Of a stretch of DNA of 64,000 nt, positions 48,262 through 64,000 are shown one piece after another. Under the pieces are notes generated by a model. That model was not told the DNA's origin, made no database searches, and saw only the letters and a program-made list of their open reading frames with translations. The position numbers were made by a program, and so were the translations under genes. Each line of letters begins with the position of its first letter. The stretch's first letter is position 1. Source of the stretch: Obelidium mucronatum (taxonomy: Eukaryota; Chytridiomycota; Chytridiomycetes; Chytridiales; Chytriomycetaceae); the NCBI GenBank assembly GCA_025765595.1, contig JAIVFH010000082.1, forward strand, positions 93,718 to 157,717. The letters are read 5' to 3'.

Positions 48262-49800
48262 AATCCAGAATTAATTGCGGGTTCAGTGTTAGCCAGGAGA
48301 ACAAAAGTGTTTCCTCCTGTTACCAGCGGAAGCCGCGAGGAGGCCCTGAACCCATATTCCGCCACGTCTAATAAATGTGAGAAACGCGATAAAAGCTTTT
48401 CAAAATGTTTTGGATACTTCTCGATTCACTCCCCAGTTTCCAGAATCCAGAATAAGTTCCGGCAAATGAAGGAAGGAGGTATGGTGTTGGCATACCCAGA
48501 GCTACAAACTACGTTAATAAAAACGTAGCATAATGGCGTCTTTTCCGACTCCAAGGTTATTTCCAACAACCTTGGTCTGAGTTAAGCCAACTCCCAGCTG
48601 CCATCAGGAGAACACGGCCCAATCTGGTTAAAATTAAATGCGCGTGCAATCCCACGTCAAAAGACGCGAACGTGTTGTATTGCGGAGAGCGTTTACACCC
48701 CCTCCTTCATTGCCGGTTCCAGAAGCCGTCTTAGCGTTCAATCTAAAATATATAAATAATCAGAGTTTAAAAAGCTCCAAGGGGGAAAGAAGACTTTAAG
48801 GTTTGAACGAGTAATAATCAAATACCCATTCTCCAAGTCCAGACAAGTTCCGCAATGAAGGCAAAGGTTGTGGCGCCAGCAGACCCGGAGCACAAAACTA
48901 CGCGTTTTAAAACGTAGCATAATGGCATCTCGCGATCCCGAGGTTTGTATCCAACACCTCGGTCCGGGCTCTGCCAGCACCAGTCCTCATCAGGAAAGCA
49001 CGCTTGATCTGATAGAGATTTTTGCACGTGCAATCCCACGTCAAAAAAATGACTTGAACGAGTTGTATTGCGGTAGACCGTTACAACCCTGCCGTTCATT
49101 GCCATTGTATCGAACAACGTCCAAGTCCTCAATAATATCAAAATGGAAGCAATTTAGTGTCGAATTAGAAATAAATTTAAAAGAAAGAAGAATAAAATAT
49201 ACGAAATTGTCCAACTGAAAAGAGTTGGTATTTTGGTGTAAGAGACAAAGATGAAGAAGGAGAGGTGAAAACAAACCTTATCAGAACACGAAAAAAAAAG
49301 AGAAAAACCAAAACAGAGCCAAACGAGCGTAGATATCTCTGGTATAATATTCATGTTGGTAACTCTTTTAAACGCGACGTGATTGTTATCTGGGATGATG
49401 ACATGTCAAACAAAAACAACTACTGAAAAGAGCTAAAAGACTACGTACTGACTGAAGACCGCGGTCGCTCCATCAAATAGCAGATTATAAGAAAGCTTCA
49501 GGTAAATCTAGGCGTAACGTGCTATGAAGGAAGCGCACATATGACGCGTGTTATTGATTTTAACAGAATAAGGAGATATATTAGCCAGATACCTACTTTC
49601 TGCTGACGCGTTCCTCGTAGATATCGGAAAGTCCTTTACGCGGTACTCTTAAGTCGTGAACGAGGCGGGCAGATACTAGAAGAGGGCCGTTTGGGAGATG
49701 TTTTTCTTTTGTGTTTTTTTTGTTTGGTCAAATTGTCAAATATATTTGAAGGTGAAGATAAATTTTCCTCTCAGCGTCGATTCGTTCCTCAGAATTCGCT
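48262..49800 (-). repeat. Dispersed structured repeat, copy 3 (inverted)
   Basis: Minus-strand copy with the same order as copy 1: SARAF 3' end (GAGGAACGAATCGACGC at about 49790) through to CACTGAACCCGCAATTAAT at about 48270. It has one A module (48872-48982) and one B module (48485-48593). It lies between the RAD16 5' end and the unknown gene at 49931. Confidence 0.85.
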
Positions 49801-49930
49801 AGCTCTTATAGTACTTTTGATGGACGTGGATCTTCATGACTTCCCATTACACTCTTTTAATATTGTGTGGCTTTGATAAAAAACATGCAGCCAGCAATTT
49901 TTAAAACATTATTTATAAGATCAGGTTTAT

Positions 49931-50894
49931 TTATCGAACACACCGCAACGTACAGTGAAGTGACTCTGGCTCAAACCAGTTATAAAATCCTGGAAGCAAT
50001 TTGTCAACTGCACGCTTGTACTCTGCAATAACCTCCATCAGTTCTTTATGATGAGAAATAAAAACAACCAAGGTAGTTTCAGAACAATACGATCGGAATG
50101 ATCTGTTTTACATTGAAATCAACAAGGGTTGTGATCCTCACAGACAGGTAAGAAGAAAAAAGCAACTCAACTGGCTTCGATTTCCAGGCCGATTCACTTC
50201 CTTCAGGTACTCTTTAATCTCTTCCGAGCCTCTCAAAGTTTGTTCGACAATTGATCTTTGATCATCCGGTACATAGTCGACTGGTTCGTCAAACTCGTGA
50301 AGTGGAATATCTGCCCGAAACACAATTTTTTCCAGACTACGCGACGAGAATATTACGTAGGATATACAAGTGATTGTGAACGGTTGCTTAATCTTTTTGA
50401 GTCGTATAGAGATCTTTTTTGAAAGGGATGTGAGTGCCTCCAGTTGTTCATGTGTAAAGTGTCGATCCTCACTCGTGAGGGCACCGAGAGCCGTCTATTC
50501 AAGGAATACAATGATTAAAAATACAGCGCACGCGGAATAGAGTGGATTTAAGCACAACCATTGGCCACTTTGAGTTTGAGTTCTCTTCGGTGAAGTTCAC
50601 GTTCTTGATGGCCTCCCACTGCGCCTTCAGGCTCACGATTGGGTCCGGAAAGCCCGCAAACGCGAGCGCGAGCAGCCCGCACGCGCCGACGAAGAACTGC
50701 GCCGGCCGCAGCAGACACGTTGGTGTCTGCTTGGCCGCCGCCACAATCTCCGCGTCGCGCGCCAGCGGACTCGAGTCCGCAACGTCCGACGCCGGCGGCG
50801 CTGCGTCGCTCGGCCGCCCGCCGTCGCTGAAGAGCGATGCGGTGGCCGTCGAGTCGCGCGGCGTGGCGCTGATGAGCTGATTCCACTTGAACAT
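49931..50894 (-). CDS. Unknown protein, possible 2H-phosphoesterase-like C-terminus
   Basis: Three exons give ~265 residues starting MFKWNQLISATPRDS. A low-complexity Ala/Ser region is followed by a hydrophobic stretch (FFVGACGLLALAFAGF), NSKWPMTALGALTSEDRHFT, KISIRLKKIKQPF, VIFSSRSLEKIVFRADIPL, then YCSETTLVVFISHH and the end LPGFYNWFEPESLHCTLRCV. The terminal LHCTL fits the H-x-T motif of 2H (LigT-like) phosphoesterases, but I see no convincing first H-x-T, so catalysis is doubtful. KWPMTALGAL followed by an acidic-helical block looks like a conserved family signature that I cannot name. Introns join at KWPM/TALG and at NRSQ/SFRS. Confidence 0.6.
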
Positions 50895-50922
50895 TCTTAT
50901 TCTCTTGGGTTTTTGTGTAAAA

Positions 50923-50962
50923 ATGGACAGACTTTATATGGCATGGACAGACTTTATATGGC
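50923..50962. repeat. Perfect 20-bp tandem duplication
   Basis: The 20-mer beginning ATGGACAGAC and ending TATATGGC occurs twice back to back (50923-50942, 50943-50962). It lies between the unknown gene and an LRR fragment. Confidence 0.9.
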
Positions 50963-50964
50963 AG

Positions 50965-51150
50965 GCCCAGCCTCCTGTTTTCTACAAATTGGGAATTTAA
51001 CTCATGTTCGACGAATGGTGCTGAACAACAACAATTTTTCTGGATCTTTGCCGTCAGCGCTGCTGAATCTCAAGGAGCTTGAGTTTTGTGAACTCTATGA
51101 GAATCAAAACATTGTGTTTAATTTTGCGTGGCCGTGTTTGAGAATGTAAC
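50965..51150 (+). pseudogene. Leucine-rich-repeat fragment
   Basis: IGNLTHVRRMVLNNNNFSG followed by SLPSALLNLKELEFCELYEN is about two LRR units of the plant/chytrid SGxLP type. The frame stops soon after (51149) and no flanking exons extend it. It is therefore a gene fragment. Confidence 0.6.
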
Positions 51151-51336
51151 AATATGTTCAATTTCAATGCATTTCTTTACACCACCATGGACTCCTTTTC
51201 ATCTGTTGCAAGACAAATTTGGAATAAAGCGGGATCTTCTAATTGAACCTGAGAATTATAAAAGTATTCAAGGATTTTCAATCTTGGACGCCATTGTTCG
51301 CATTGTAAACTCAAAAAATCTCGTCATCTTTTTTTG

Positions 51337-52215
51337 ATGGCGGTCATCGTCGCGTCCGCTTACGCAACATATTTCCCTTGGGTCATGACAATCGCGAGCT
51401 CCACTCTCCTCGTTTCAACATTGGTTTTCGTCACGTGTATTGAAACAACCAAATCAAAGCTATCCTGGTACCGAAACATCAACACCCCCTTCAATCGCGC
51501 CATCTTGGCCGGAATCAGTGCAACCACAGCGTTAAACTTGACAAACGGTATTCTCTACAACGATTTGAGCAATGACGGGCTTTCAACCATCTGGCTTTTG
51601 TATTCCCTCCGTGTCACGTTTCTAGCGATTGGCGAAATGAGTTATTTCAGCTATACCATGAAACGGGGGATTCCGATCGTGGAGCAATTGAATCTAACGT
51701 CTTATGGAGTCATGAAATGGCTCTTGCTGGTGGCACCAGCCAGCTATGTTCTACAAGCTCTGCCGAATATCCTCACGTTCACGTTGATCCAGATTGGGGT
51801 ACAACAAGGACAACTATATTCCGTGCTTTCGATTTGCAGTTACCTATTTGTAGGGCTTGGTGGGTTCTTTCTTGTCGTGTCTGAGGCGTACCTATTGTAC
51901 GCGTTTGTGCGATTCATGTTAACAACACGGTATGATGATACAGTTGAGATTGATGCAAGATTTCGAATCATATCTCAATATGGGATTTGTACGGCTTTTG
52001 TGGGACTTGTTGCCTTTGTCGTGTACTTGATTGGGTGTTTTGCAGTGGACTCGGAGTTTTATGTTGCAGCGTCTCATGGGATCTTTGTCTTTTTGTTTTC
52101 AATCTTGTTTTTTATGAAAGTCGCTCTTTATTTGAATGACGTGAAAAGGATTTCGGATTCTCAAAAGAGGTTGGATGTTGCGGCTGCTGGTGGAGGAAAT
52201 GGGACAACAAAGTAA
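51337..52215 (+). CDS. 7TM family membrane protein (complete)
   Basis: Single-exon frame of 292 residues from MAVIVASAYATYFPW (ATG 51337). Seven hydrophobic segments: ~8-32, ~50-70, ~85-110, ~130-155, ~165-195, ~215-240, ~248-270. Shared family motifs: TPFNRAILAG, SLRVTFLAIGEMSYF, TMKRGIPIVEQLNL, LPNILTFTLIQ, RFRIISQYGI and a charged C-terminal tail. The extracellular N-terminus would be very short. Convergent with its paralogue at 52309-53242; this pair probably arose by inverted duplication. Receptor-like by topology, but no G-protein motif (DRY, NPxxY) is evident. Function unknown. Confidence 0.8.
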   Translation: MAVIVASAYATYFPWVMTIASSTLLVSTLVFVTCIETTKSKLSWYRNINTPFNRAILAGISATTALNLTNGILYNDLSNDGLSTIWLLYSLRVTFLAIGEMSYFSYTMKRGIPIVEQLNLTSYGVMKWLLLVAPASYVLQALPNILTFTLIQIGVQQGQLYSVLSICSYLFVGLGGFFLVVSEAYLLYAFVRFMLTTRYDDTVEIDARFRIISQYGICTAFVGLVAFVVYLIGCFAVDSEFYVAASHGIFVFLFSILFFMKVALYLNDVKRISDSQKRLDVAAAGGGNGTTK

Positions 52216-52308
52216 ACATTGACGACAAGAAGCGGCGAACCAAAAAAAAAAAATGCAATGTACATATATAATAATAAATTAAAAATTAATAAAGAACTGT
52301 GTTTTTTT

Positions 52309-53242
52309 TTAATCTTCTTCAACTGTAGCCGCAGTCCCACTTTTCATTGCAGGATTCTTTCGATCTTTGATCTTACTCAACTCATCCCTACCAATCGCAA
52401 CCTCCAATCTATTCTTGGTATCCTCCAGCTTTTTCAATCCGTTTCGATAAAGCGCAATCTTCATCGAGAAAAGAATAAAGAAAATCGGAACAAAAACTCC
52501 ATGTGTCGCTGCAACGTAATCATCACTATTCGAAACAAAGCAACCCACAATATAAACGGAAAATGAAAACAACGCGCAACACGCAGCTGCGATCCCGTAT
52601 TTTGAGATGATTAAAAACCGGGCATCGAGCTCTTGACCCACGTCTTGCCTTGTCCGATAAACAAACTGAATAAACGTGTAAATCAGGTAGCTTTCTGAAA
52701 GGAGGAGGATAAGGCCGGATAGTCCGCTGAATAAAAAACTGCAAAGCGAGAGTCGGGATGTAATTGTTTCATTCGCGTTTCCAGCTTGCAAGAGAGTATA
52801 AGTGAGGATGTTGGGTACTGTTTGCAAGATGAAAGAGTAAGGCGCCATCGCCATGAGCCATTTCATGAATCTATAGGACTTGAGATTCAATTGCTCGACG
52901 ATCGGGATGCCTCTTTTGGTTGTGTATATGAAGTAACTCATTTCTCCAATCGAAAGAAAAGTGACACGTAATGCATAGAGGAGCCACGTGGAAGAAGAGT
53001 TTTCCGGATCATTTATCGTGAGGAGGATACCATTGCAAGTGTTCAAAGCTACAGTCGCGCAGATTCCAATCAGAATCGCCCGATTAAAGAGCGTGTGGAC
53101 GTTTTGGTAACAATGCCACCCAGCCTTTGACGTTTCGATACAATGTAATGAACGTCAAAGTTGCAAAAAGGAGAAGAATACTGGCGCCAGTCATTATCCA
53201 CGAATAGTAGAGTTCGTACTGTGACGGAGTTACGCGTGTCAT
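52309..53242 (-). CDS. 7TM family membrane protein (complete, one frame break)
   Basis: Starts MTRVTPSQYELYYSW at 53242 and ends TAATVEED. Family motifs: TLFNRAILIGI, LRVTFLSIGEMSYF, TTKRGIPIVEQLNL, VPNILTYTLLQ, RFLIISKYGI, HGVFVPIFFILFSMK. An extra G at about 53118 breaks the frame; removing it gives GWWHCYQNVHTLFNRAIL, matching WYRNINTPFNRAIL of the neighbour. About 305 residues, seven predicted spans. Highly similar to 51337-52215 in segments 3-4, more divergent elsewhere. Confidence 0.8.
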
Positions 53243-53297
53243 TATTATAAAAACGAACAATGATTGTATTTATTGACCAATATTTAATGATGATTGT

Positions 53298-54696
53298 TCA
53301 AAATTCTTCCCAAGTATCATCAGTATCCCAATCACTTTTCTTTTCATGCCCTGCAGTATGTTGAGGATTCGAATTTACGTTTTGCGGCACTGATTCCTTT
53401 GGAGCAGTCCATCCCTCTTTCCTCTTCTTTTCAAAGTCCTCAAATCCTCCGAATCCACCTGAAGCTGACGGCTTCAAGTCAATCGCATCATTTCCGTAGC
53501 TGCCATATGAATTGTTCCCGTTCTTGTTGTTTGATGTACTCCTTGATTTGCTGTCATCATCACTAAAACCGCCAAAGCCACCAGTGCTGTTAAAGCCACC
53601 GCTGGACGTGTTCTCAAATCCTGCAGATGTGGGGCTCTTTTCTTTCCTTAATCCTTCAGCTTTGTGAAGTAGGTCATTCCAATCATCATCCGCTGAAGCA
53701 CCGCCTCCCCCAACAGAAGAATACGACAGCATCCGCCGTGTTTGTAACCACATTTTTGACATAACTCAAGCCTTTGGTTCCACCTTCTGTGACTTGTTTG
53801 GACAAGGTATTGAAAGTTGAAGAAATATTGTTTGTCAAATTGGGGTCTGTCAAAGTGGTGGCAGCAGGCTTGATTACATTTTCAGTGACGATTTCACTCG
53901 CTTTGGAGACTGTGCTGGTGAACATGGACCATCCGAGGTTTAGGGCTTGAAGTGGGATCGGCGAGGAGGTCGGGTTGTGGAGGTGGGGCATTGTGGGAGG
54001 AGCCGAACCCGGCGTATTTCCCGCCTTGAGATGGAGGAAGATCGGCGCGACGGTTTTCATTTTCAGCGCCCTTTTGCTGTTTGGTTTTGGTTTTTTTGGT
54101 TTTTGAGTGCATTGGGTTGAGTTGGACGTCAAACTCGACACTCAACTGCAAAGTAGTTGTCGTTGACTCTGAATGAGTTCGAGTTTCCCGATCCGCCCAT
54201 TTGCTGGTAGCCTCCCGAGGAAGCGGCAGCCTGCCTCTGCTGCTGCTGTTGCTGCTGCAGCTCTCGTTGCCGCGCCAGTTCAGCGGCATCGGGCATTGTC
54301 CACGTGCGGCCCTCGCACTCGGCCGACAGCTTTTCCTTGTAGAGCCGCGCAAACTCGGAGTTGTACTTTTCGGGGATCGACATGTTTTCGCGGTAGGCTG
54401 GACGCACCTCGGTTAACAAACACGCCTGGCAAACTCTCGACGAACAACAACGCTAAAAACACACCTGGATGCGCGCCAAAGAACGCCAGCGCGCGGTCGT
54501 TGCCGCCGAGACGCATGCGCTTCTTCTGGTCGTCGCTCCACTTGTCCATCGCCAGCGAGCGCACAAACGACAGATGCGTCCCCAGCGAGCGGTGCTGGCC
54601 AGAGCACTCGAGGCAGAACACGATGCCGTACGTGACACTGGCCCACGTCGGGTTGAACACGCCGCAGTCGAAACACGTCTTGTCGGAGACCTGCAT
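53298..54696 (-). CDS. GCS1: ArfGAP1/Gcs1-type Arf GTPase-activating protein
   Basis: ArfGAP zinc finger CFDCGVFNPTWASVTYGIVF..C (CX2CX16CX2C) with catalytic Arg in HRSLGTHLSFVRSL and MRLGGNDRALAFF. A Gln-rich linker follows, then a Ser/Thr-rich amphipathic stretch (LGWSMFTSTVSKASEIV, NNISSTFNTLSKQVTEG) that fits the curvature-sensing ALPS motifs of ArfGAP1. The C-terminus SDWDTDDTWEEF is the ArfGAP1 WDTDDWxxF-type motif. It promotes Arf1-GTP hydrolysis in COPI dynamics at the Golgi. The start at 54696 (MQVSDKTCFDCG) is short: the usual helix before the zinc finger is missing and probably lies in an upstream exon I could not find. Introns near 54475-54410, 54130-54060 and 53760-53720. Confidence 0.87.
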
Positions 54697-54844
54697 GCGT
54701 TGTTTAAAATATATCAATCAGTCAATTCTTTAAAAAGGCGATGCTCTACTCTTGCCTTTTATTCCGCTGCTACATTGATGAAATAACCATAATCATTATG
54801 CCATTGAATCTCTGAGTGTGACTTTCACGCGTGCCACCATCTTC

Positions 54845-55437
54845 TTACATAAAACCCACACTACTGTAACAGCAAGTATCCAACCATTCAAACATTCGCC
54901 CTAAGGGTCTTGGCATCACTTCTTTTTTACTTTGGGTGATCAATATGTTGGAAGTTGACTTTGTCATCAGCCAACACCTTTGAAGTTTGTCGAAGAGGAC
55001 TTTTGGATTGCCATTTGCCAACCAAGGAAGTAATTTGGAATATATCTTGGCTAATGAAAGAGTTGATGCGGCTGGAGCGGCAGATGGGAGATGTTTCTGC
55101 GTTCCAAGTAAGGCGGCAGTCATGGTACGTTTTTTGGGCAGCCAAGGCGGTCACTTCATTCAGGTGCACCTCCAAAAAAAAAACCCAATGCAGCTAGTCA
55201 ATCTCCAGATACTACTGCCCTTGTTATGTTTGCCAGATTTATTTTAAGCATGCCGAAATGGGTTCTATCCTTTGTCAAGACAAGGACCAGGACAATACTA
55301 CCGCAGCTGTATATGTCCACCCGGCTGTCATAATATCTACCTTGAGGCAATGAAGGCAAGTGCTCCAACCATCCCTGACATACCATGGTACCAACGAGGA
55401 CTGGAACAGCAACTACTTTACTACTCCACACGGTCAT
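54845..55437 (-). pseudogene. Protein kinase C-lobe remnant
   Basis: Minus-strand fragments resemble the end of a TKL kinase: YYDSRVDIYSCGSIVLVLVL (activation-segment end and helix F, cf. YD.R.DIYSFG..L.EL), then NLANITRAVVSGD (cf. helix G region), and later VLFDKLQRCW (cf. L..LI..CW). Frames change between them and the catalytic loop is absent. It is a decayed kinase fragment. Confidence 0.5.
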
Positions 55438-55753
55438 CTTTTGAACAAGATTCTGCCCTCCAGAGGTAAAGTCATCGCTGCTGTCGTAACTTCATCAAAA
55501 TACACCTGAAAAGCAGATGGCTGTTGTAGTTTATAATTATATAATAGTTTCACTAACAGCAGCGTGTTTTGACTCCCTTGATTTTGAGGGGTTCATGGAA
55601 GTGGGATAAATAAACAGGTGTTCCAAGAGCCTGATTCTTTCGTTTTTGTGGGAACAACTTAAAGGGTTATGGATGCACCTCAAAAAGTTAGCATCATTCC
55701 AGCAATTAACACTCAGTATTCTCCAAATTGACAGACTGCAAGAATCTAATGTA
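55438..55753. other. No gene recognised
   Basis: 316 bp between the kinase remnant and the MOT1-like stop. Only short open frames. Confidence 0.3.
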
Positions 55754-57541
55754 TCAGTGCTCTTTTTGCTGGGAAGAGAAACATTCCTTGATGTGCACAA
55801 CTATCCGTGATGAGATTGTGCGAAGTAGTCCGACGCGCTCAATTCCCAACTCCCTCTTTTCCTTCTCCTCGTCATTCACTTCATGCACCCACAACATGAA
55901 TGCTGTGATGCTGGCCACAAGGAATCCAATTCCATCATTTCCACTCGCAAGCACAACACCTGATGGTTTCGAGGAGTTAGAAAAACAATGCTCCTTTTTT
56001 TTTGGGAGGTACTCAACTGCCGCCAACGAAAGCCACAAGGAATCCATTCGGTGAGTCTTTAAGCTTGGAAGCATCTGTAACAGTCAAGTCTCTCATCGCG
56101 CTTGCTAATTCCACCCCAGAAATCACAAGCTGAAATATAGGGAAAGTTAACAAACATCCTGAACATGTACAACCACGAAAACTCACCATAACACCCAATA
56201 CAGAGCCGGGAAACGCTTGAATCACCGGCATCAGGATTTTCCCACAAGTTAAACCAATGAGAATCTTGCATACGCCCAAGAAAATGACACTAAAATGTGA
56301 TCGCGCACCAAATCGATATTGACCTGCAAGCCCGCCGCTTCCCATACAATACGGGAGGGATCCAAACCTTTTTTTTTAAAAAAAATATGCGTTTGATTGT
56401 GAGTTTAAATGGGCAACTGTGGTGAGATTTGACGTGAAGCCATACCAAACGCCAATCAAGTTCATCAATCCAACAAAATTACCGACAGCTGTAATGGAAG
56501 CAACAGGGCGTGGCTTCTCTGGAAACAAATCATCGGCAAGTTTTGCTGTCGCAAACACCTTTGTTCCGAAGTTAATTGGATAATTATTATGACAAATAGC
56601 AGGGAAATCATACAGAATTCAATAAAGTCAAAGGCAATTGCCCCAATCCCGCATTCAGAAACCCGACTTTAAGATCATTCGAAGTGAAATTAGACCATAT
56701 GAAATCTGCTGGAAACCCTGGACCCAGCCCAATATTTGCACCACCACCATTCGCGCCCAGTCCAAACACGGCAATCAGAGAAATGACAAGGCAATACATG
56801 ATCAGAATAATTGCGGTAAAGTTCAGCTTTTTGCGAGGATACATTGCGAGAACCAAGATAAACGCGACAAGAGCAATCACGACGTTGTCTGCCCAGAACT
56901 TTAAAGAAGATAACGGTGATTCAGGGGTGGGTTGCTTGAAGGTTCCAGAGCCAAGAACAGCAGCGATTCCCTTGTTGACCAGCGACAACCCCGTTCCAAG
57001 CTGAATTCCTCGAATTAGCGGCAACGGACAGAGAAGATAAATAGGTGTCAATAAATTCGTAACGCTGAGCAATAATATGACGGCACTGGTTGTGAATCCG
57101 GCTGCGGCAACTTGATTTGCCGACATGTGTGTTGTTACTGGGAATTTAACGCTTATCAGTAACCCCCTTTGACAGTGATAACCATGATCAACTATTCATA
57201 CATGCTACTGCTGCAATCGCCTTCATTGGTTGCACACACATCTACGATTTCGAATCAAAAGAATCAGCCACTGCTTGCCGTTGAGACAGAAGACTCAACT
57301 GGAATCTTGAACCAAAGCCCTGATACGATATTAAACAAGCCTCCGACTACCAGCGATGACGTCAGATTCGCTTGTCCACCAGCAGCAAGAGACACAAGGA
57401 TTGGCACCAAGGTTCCCAAATCACCTAAACACAACGGAACTTCAGTAGATGTACTCGCATTCCCAAATACACTGTCCACATACCAAGCGATCCTCCTATT
57501 TCAGATAAGACGTCTGTTTCGCCAAAATAGCTCAGCTTCAT
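55754..57541 (-). CDS. MOT1-like molybdate transporter (SulP-related)
   Basis: Spliced start MKLSYFGETDVLSEIGGSLGDLGTLVPI, then SLVVGGLFNIVSGLWFKIPMCVQPMKAIAAVA, QVAAAGFTTSAVILL, RGIQLGTGLSLVNKG, LNAGLGQLPLTLLNSV, FPEKPRPVASITAVGNFVG, MGSGGLAGQYRFGARSHFS. GDLGT, CVQPMKAIAAVA, LGQLPLTLLNSV and GSGGLAGQYRFGAR are the hallmark motifs of the MOT1 family of high-affinity molybdate importers. Around ten membrane spans. Introns near 57476-57436, 57294-57240, 57214-57142 and four or more downstream; the last joins AFVGGS to VVLASGNDG. Substrate by family only. Starts 27 bp from the divergent SMC5 gene. Confidence 0.85.
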
Positions 57542-57568
57542 GTAAGGAAGATTTTAAAAACCCCAGAA
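57542..57568. promoter_or_regulatory. 27-bp divergent spacer
   Basis: 27 bp separate the MOT1-like (57541 minus) and SMC5 (57569 plus) start codons. It contains TTTTAAAAA but no clear shared motif with the other two short spacers. Confidence 0.5.
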
Positions 57569-62118
<4,550 letters not shown>

Positions 62119-62234
62119 TACAAGGAACTGGTCGGGCAGAGTGTGTGCTGTGTTTGATGTTTCAAATAAACAGTTTTGTGGTTCGTTTTTTATTAAGACA
62201 GTTCAAGAAATGAAACAGAATCATGCGTATTCTT

Positions 62235-63620
<1,386 letters not shown>

Positions 63621-63621
<1 letters not shown>

Positions 63622-64000
63622 TAAAATAACTCACAATAAAAAGAAAGAAAGACGTCGACGGTCGCCTGGCGCACTTTGTCTGGAAGTTGTCTGCGTACAG
63701 CCGCGAGACGCTAGTTGGCCGCGTCGTTCAGCATTCCCTTCACGTTGCGCACGCCCGTGCGCGTAAAGTCGCCCTTGAGCGCGCCGGTGCCCGTGTACGC
63801 CGTGCTCAGGCAGTCGCCGTTGTTGGCAAACACGTGCTTGAACTCGCTTTCAAAGTCTGCCAGGTGCGCCTGCCGCTTCGATCCACTGCCGCTGCCCGAC
63901 TCCGGCGGCGTCTCAGGCAGGCCGCGCTGGATTCCCATTCGAACAAGAATCTTGCTCAACACATGGCGCGCTAGAATCGATTGCACAACGTTGGTTCGGT
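63621..64000 (-). CDS. SAC-domain phosphoinositide phosphatase (partial)
   Basis: The window edge cuts the catalytic loop: RTNVVQSILAR is the RTNVVQ half of the CX5R(T)NVVQ motif. Downstream: LVRMGIQ, FANNGDCLSTAYTGTGALKG and DFTRTGVRNVKG, matching the SAC1-family block NGD.IS..YAGTGALK.DFTRTG. An extra base at 63713 breaks DAAN from SVSRLYADNF, and the end VRQATVDVFLSFYCELF stops at 63621-63623, with a further one-base discrepancy around NFQTK/VRQ. SAC phosphatases dephosphorylate PI4P and related lipids in ER/Golgi or plasma membrane. A canonical donor GTGAGT lies nine bases before the stop, so a further exon is possible. Confidence 0.8.

Overview
The window is nuclear DNA of a compact eukaryotic genome. 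It has many short GT-AG introns (about 45-250 nt), protein-coding genes on both strands, and gene content of an early-diverging fungus, most likely a chytrid. Evidence for a fungus: GNA1, a GH47 mannosidase with an N-terminal membrane anchor, a cytochrome-b5/acyl-CoA dehydrogenase fusion, a MOT1-like molybdate transporter, RAD16, SEC24 and SMC5. TKL kinases with an MLKL-type helical domain and an expanded 7TM family point to the chytrid side. This placement is inference; no rRNA or species marker is present.

Layout. 0-6.4 kb: 7TM protein (partial), b5-acyl-CoA dehydrogenase, an unknown protein, GNA1 (UDP-GlcNAc synthesis), Ndfip/Bsd2 adaptor. 6.7-14.1 kb: large TKL kinase, proteasome alpha2, Dbp2-type helicase. 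14.4-18.8 kb: SARAF, first copy of a structured dispersed repeat, ankyrin remnants, a Sel1-repeat protein. 18.9-21.2 kb: two tandem Rho GTPases. 21.2-23.3 kb: gene-poor stretch with LRR-like remnants and a tRNA-like sequence. 23.3-32.8 kb: a decayed GH47 paralogue, a GNAT acetyltransferase, a beta-trefoil/mucin-like protein and an intact-looking GH47. 32.8-35.2 kb: Nup50-type nucleoporin with zinc fingers. 35.3-38.6 kb: second repeat copy and remnants. 38.6-48.2 kb: SEC24, a RhoGAP, RAD16. 48.3-49.8 kb: third repeat copy, inverted. 49.9-64 kb: an unknown 2H-like protein, two convergent 7TM genes, ArfGAP1, a kinase remnant, MOT1-like transporter, SMC5, PKA catalytic subunit and a SAC phosphatase cut by the window edge.

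Functional themes: the early secretory pathway recurs (SEC24 for COPII, ArfGAP1 for COPI/Golgi, GH47 for N-glycan trimming, Bsd2/Ndfip for ubiquitin-dependent sorting, SAC for phosphoinositides, SARAF for ER/plasma-membrane calcium). Rho GTPases and a RhoGAP are in the same window. DNA repair is represented by RAD16 and SMC5.

Most notable: (1) a dispersed repeat carrying eight copies, in two diverged versions, of a sequence that folds as a three-way junction with compensating base changes; (2) all three repeat copies begin with the 3' end of the SARAF gene; (3) a GH47 paralogue that has lost every active-site motif inspected; (4) three head-to-head gene pairs separated by only 26-31 bp; (5) a three-member 7TM family; (6) GC-rich hairpins confined to introns.

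Caveat: many conserved genes contain single-base shifts, nearly all of them insertions. I read this as residual assembly error rather than biology, so translations around those points are inferred across the shift.
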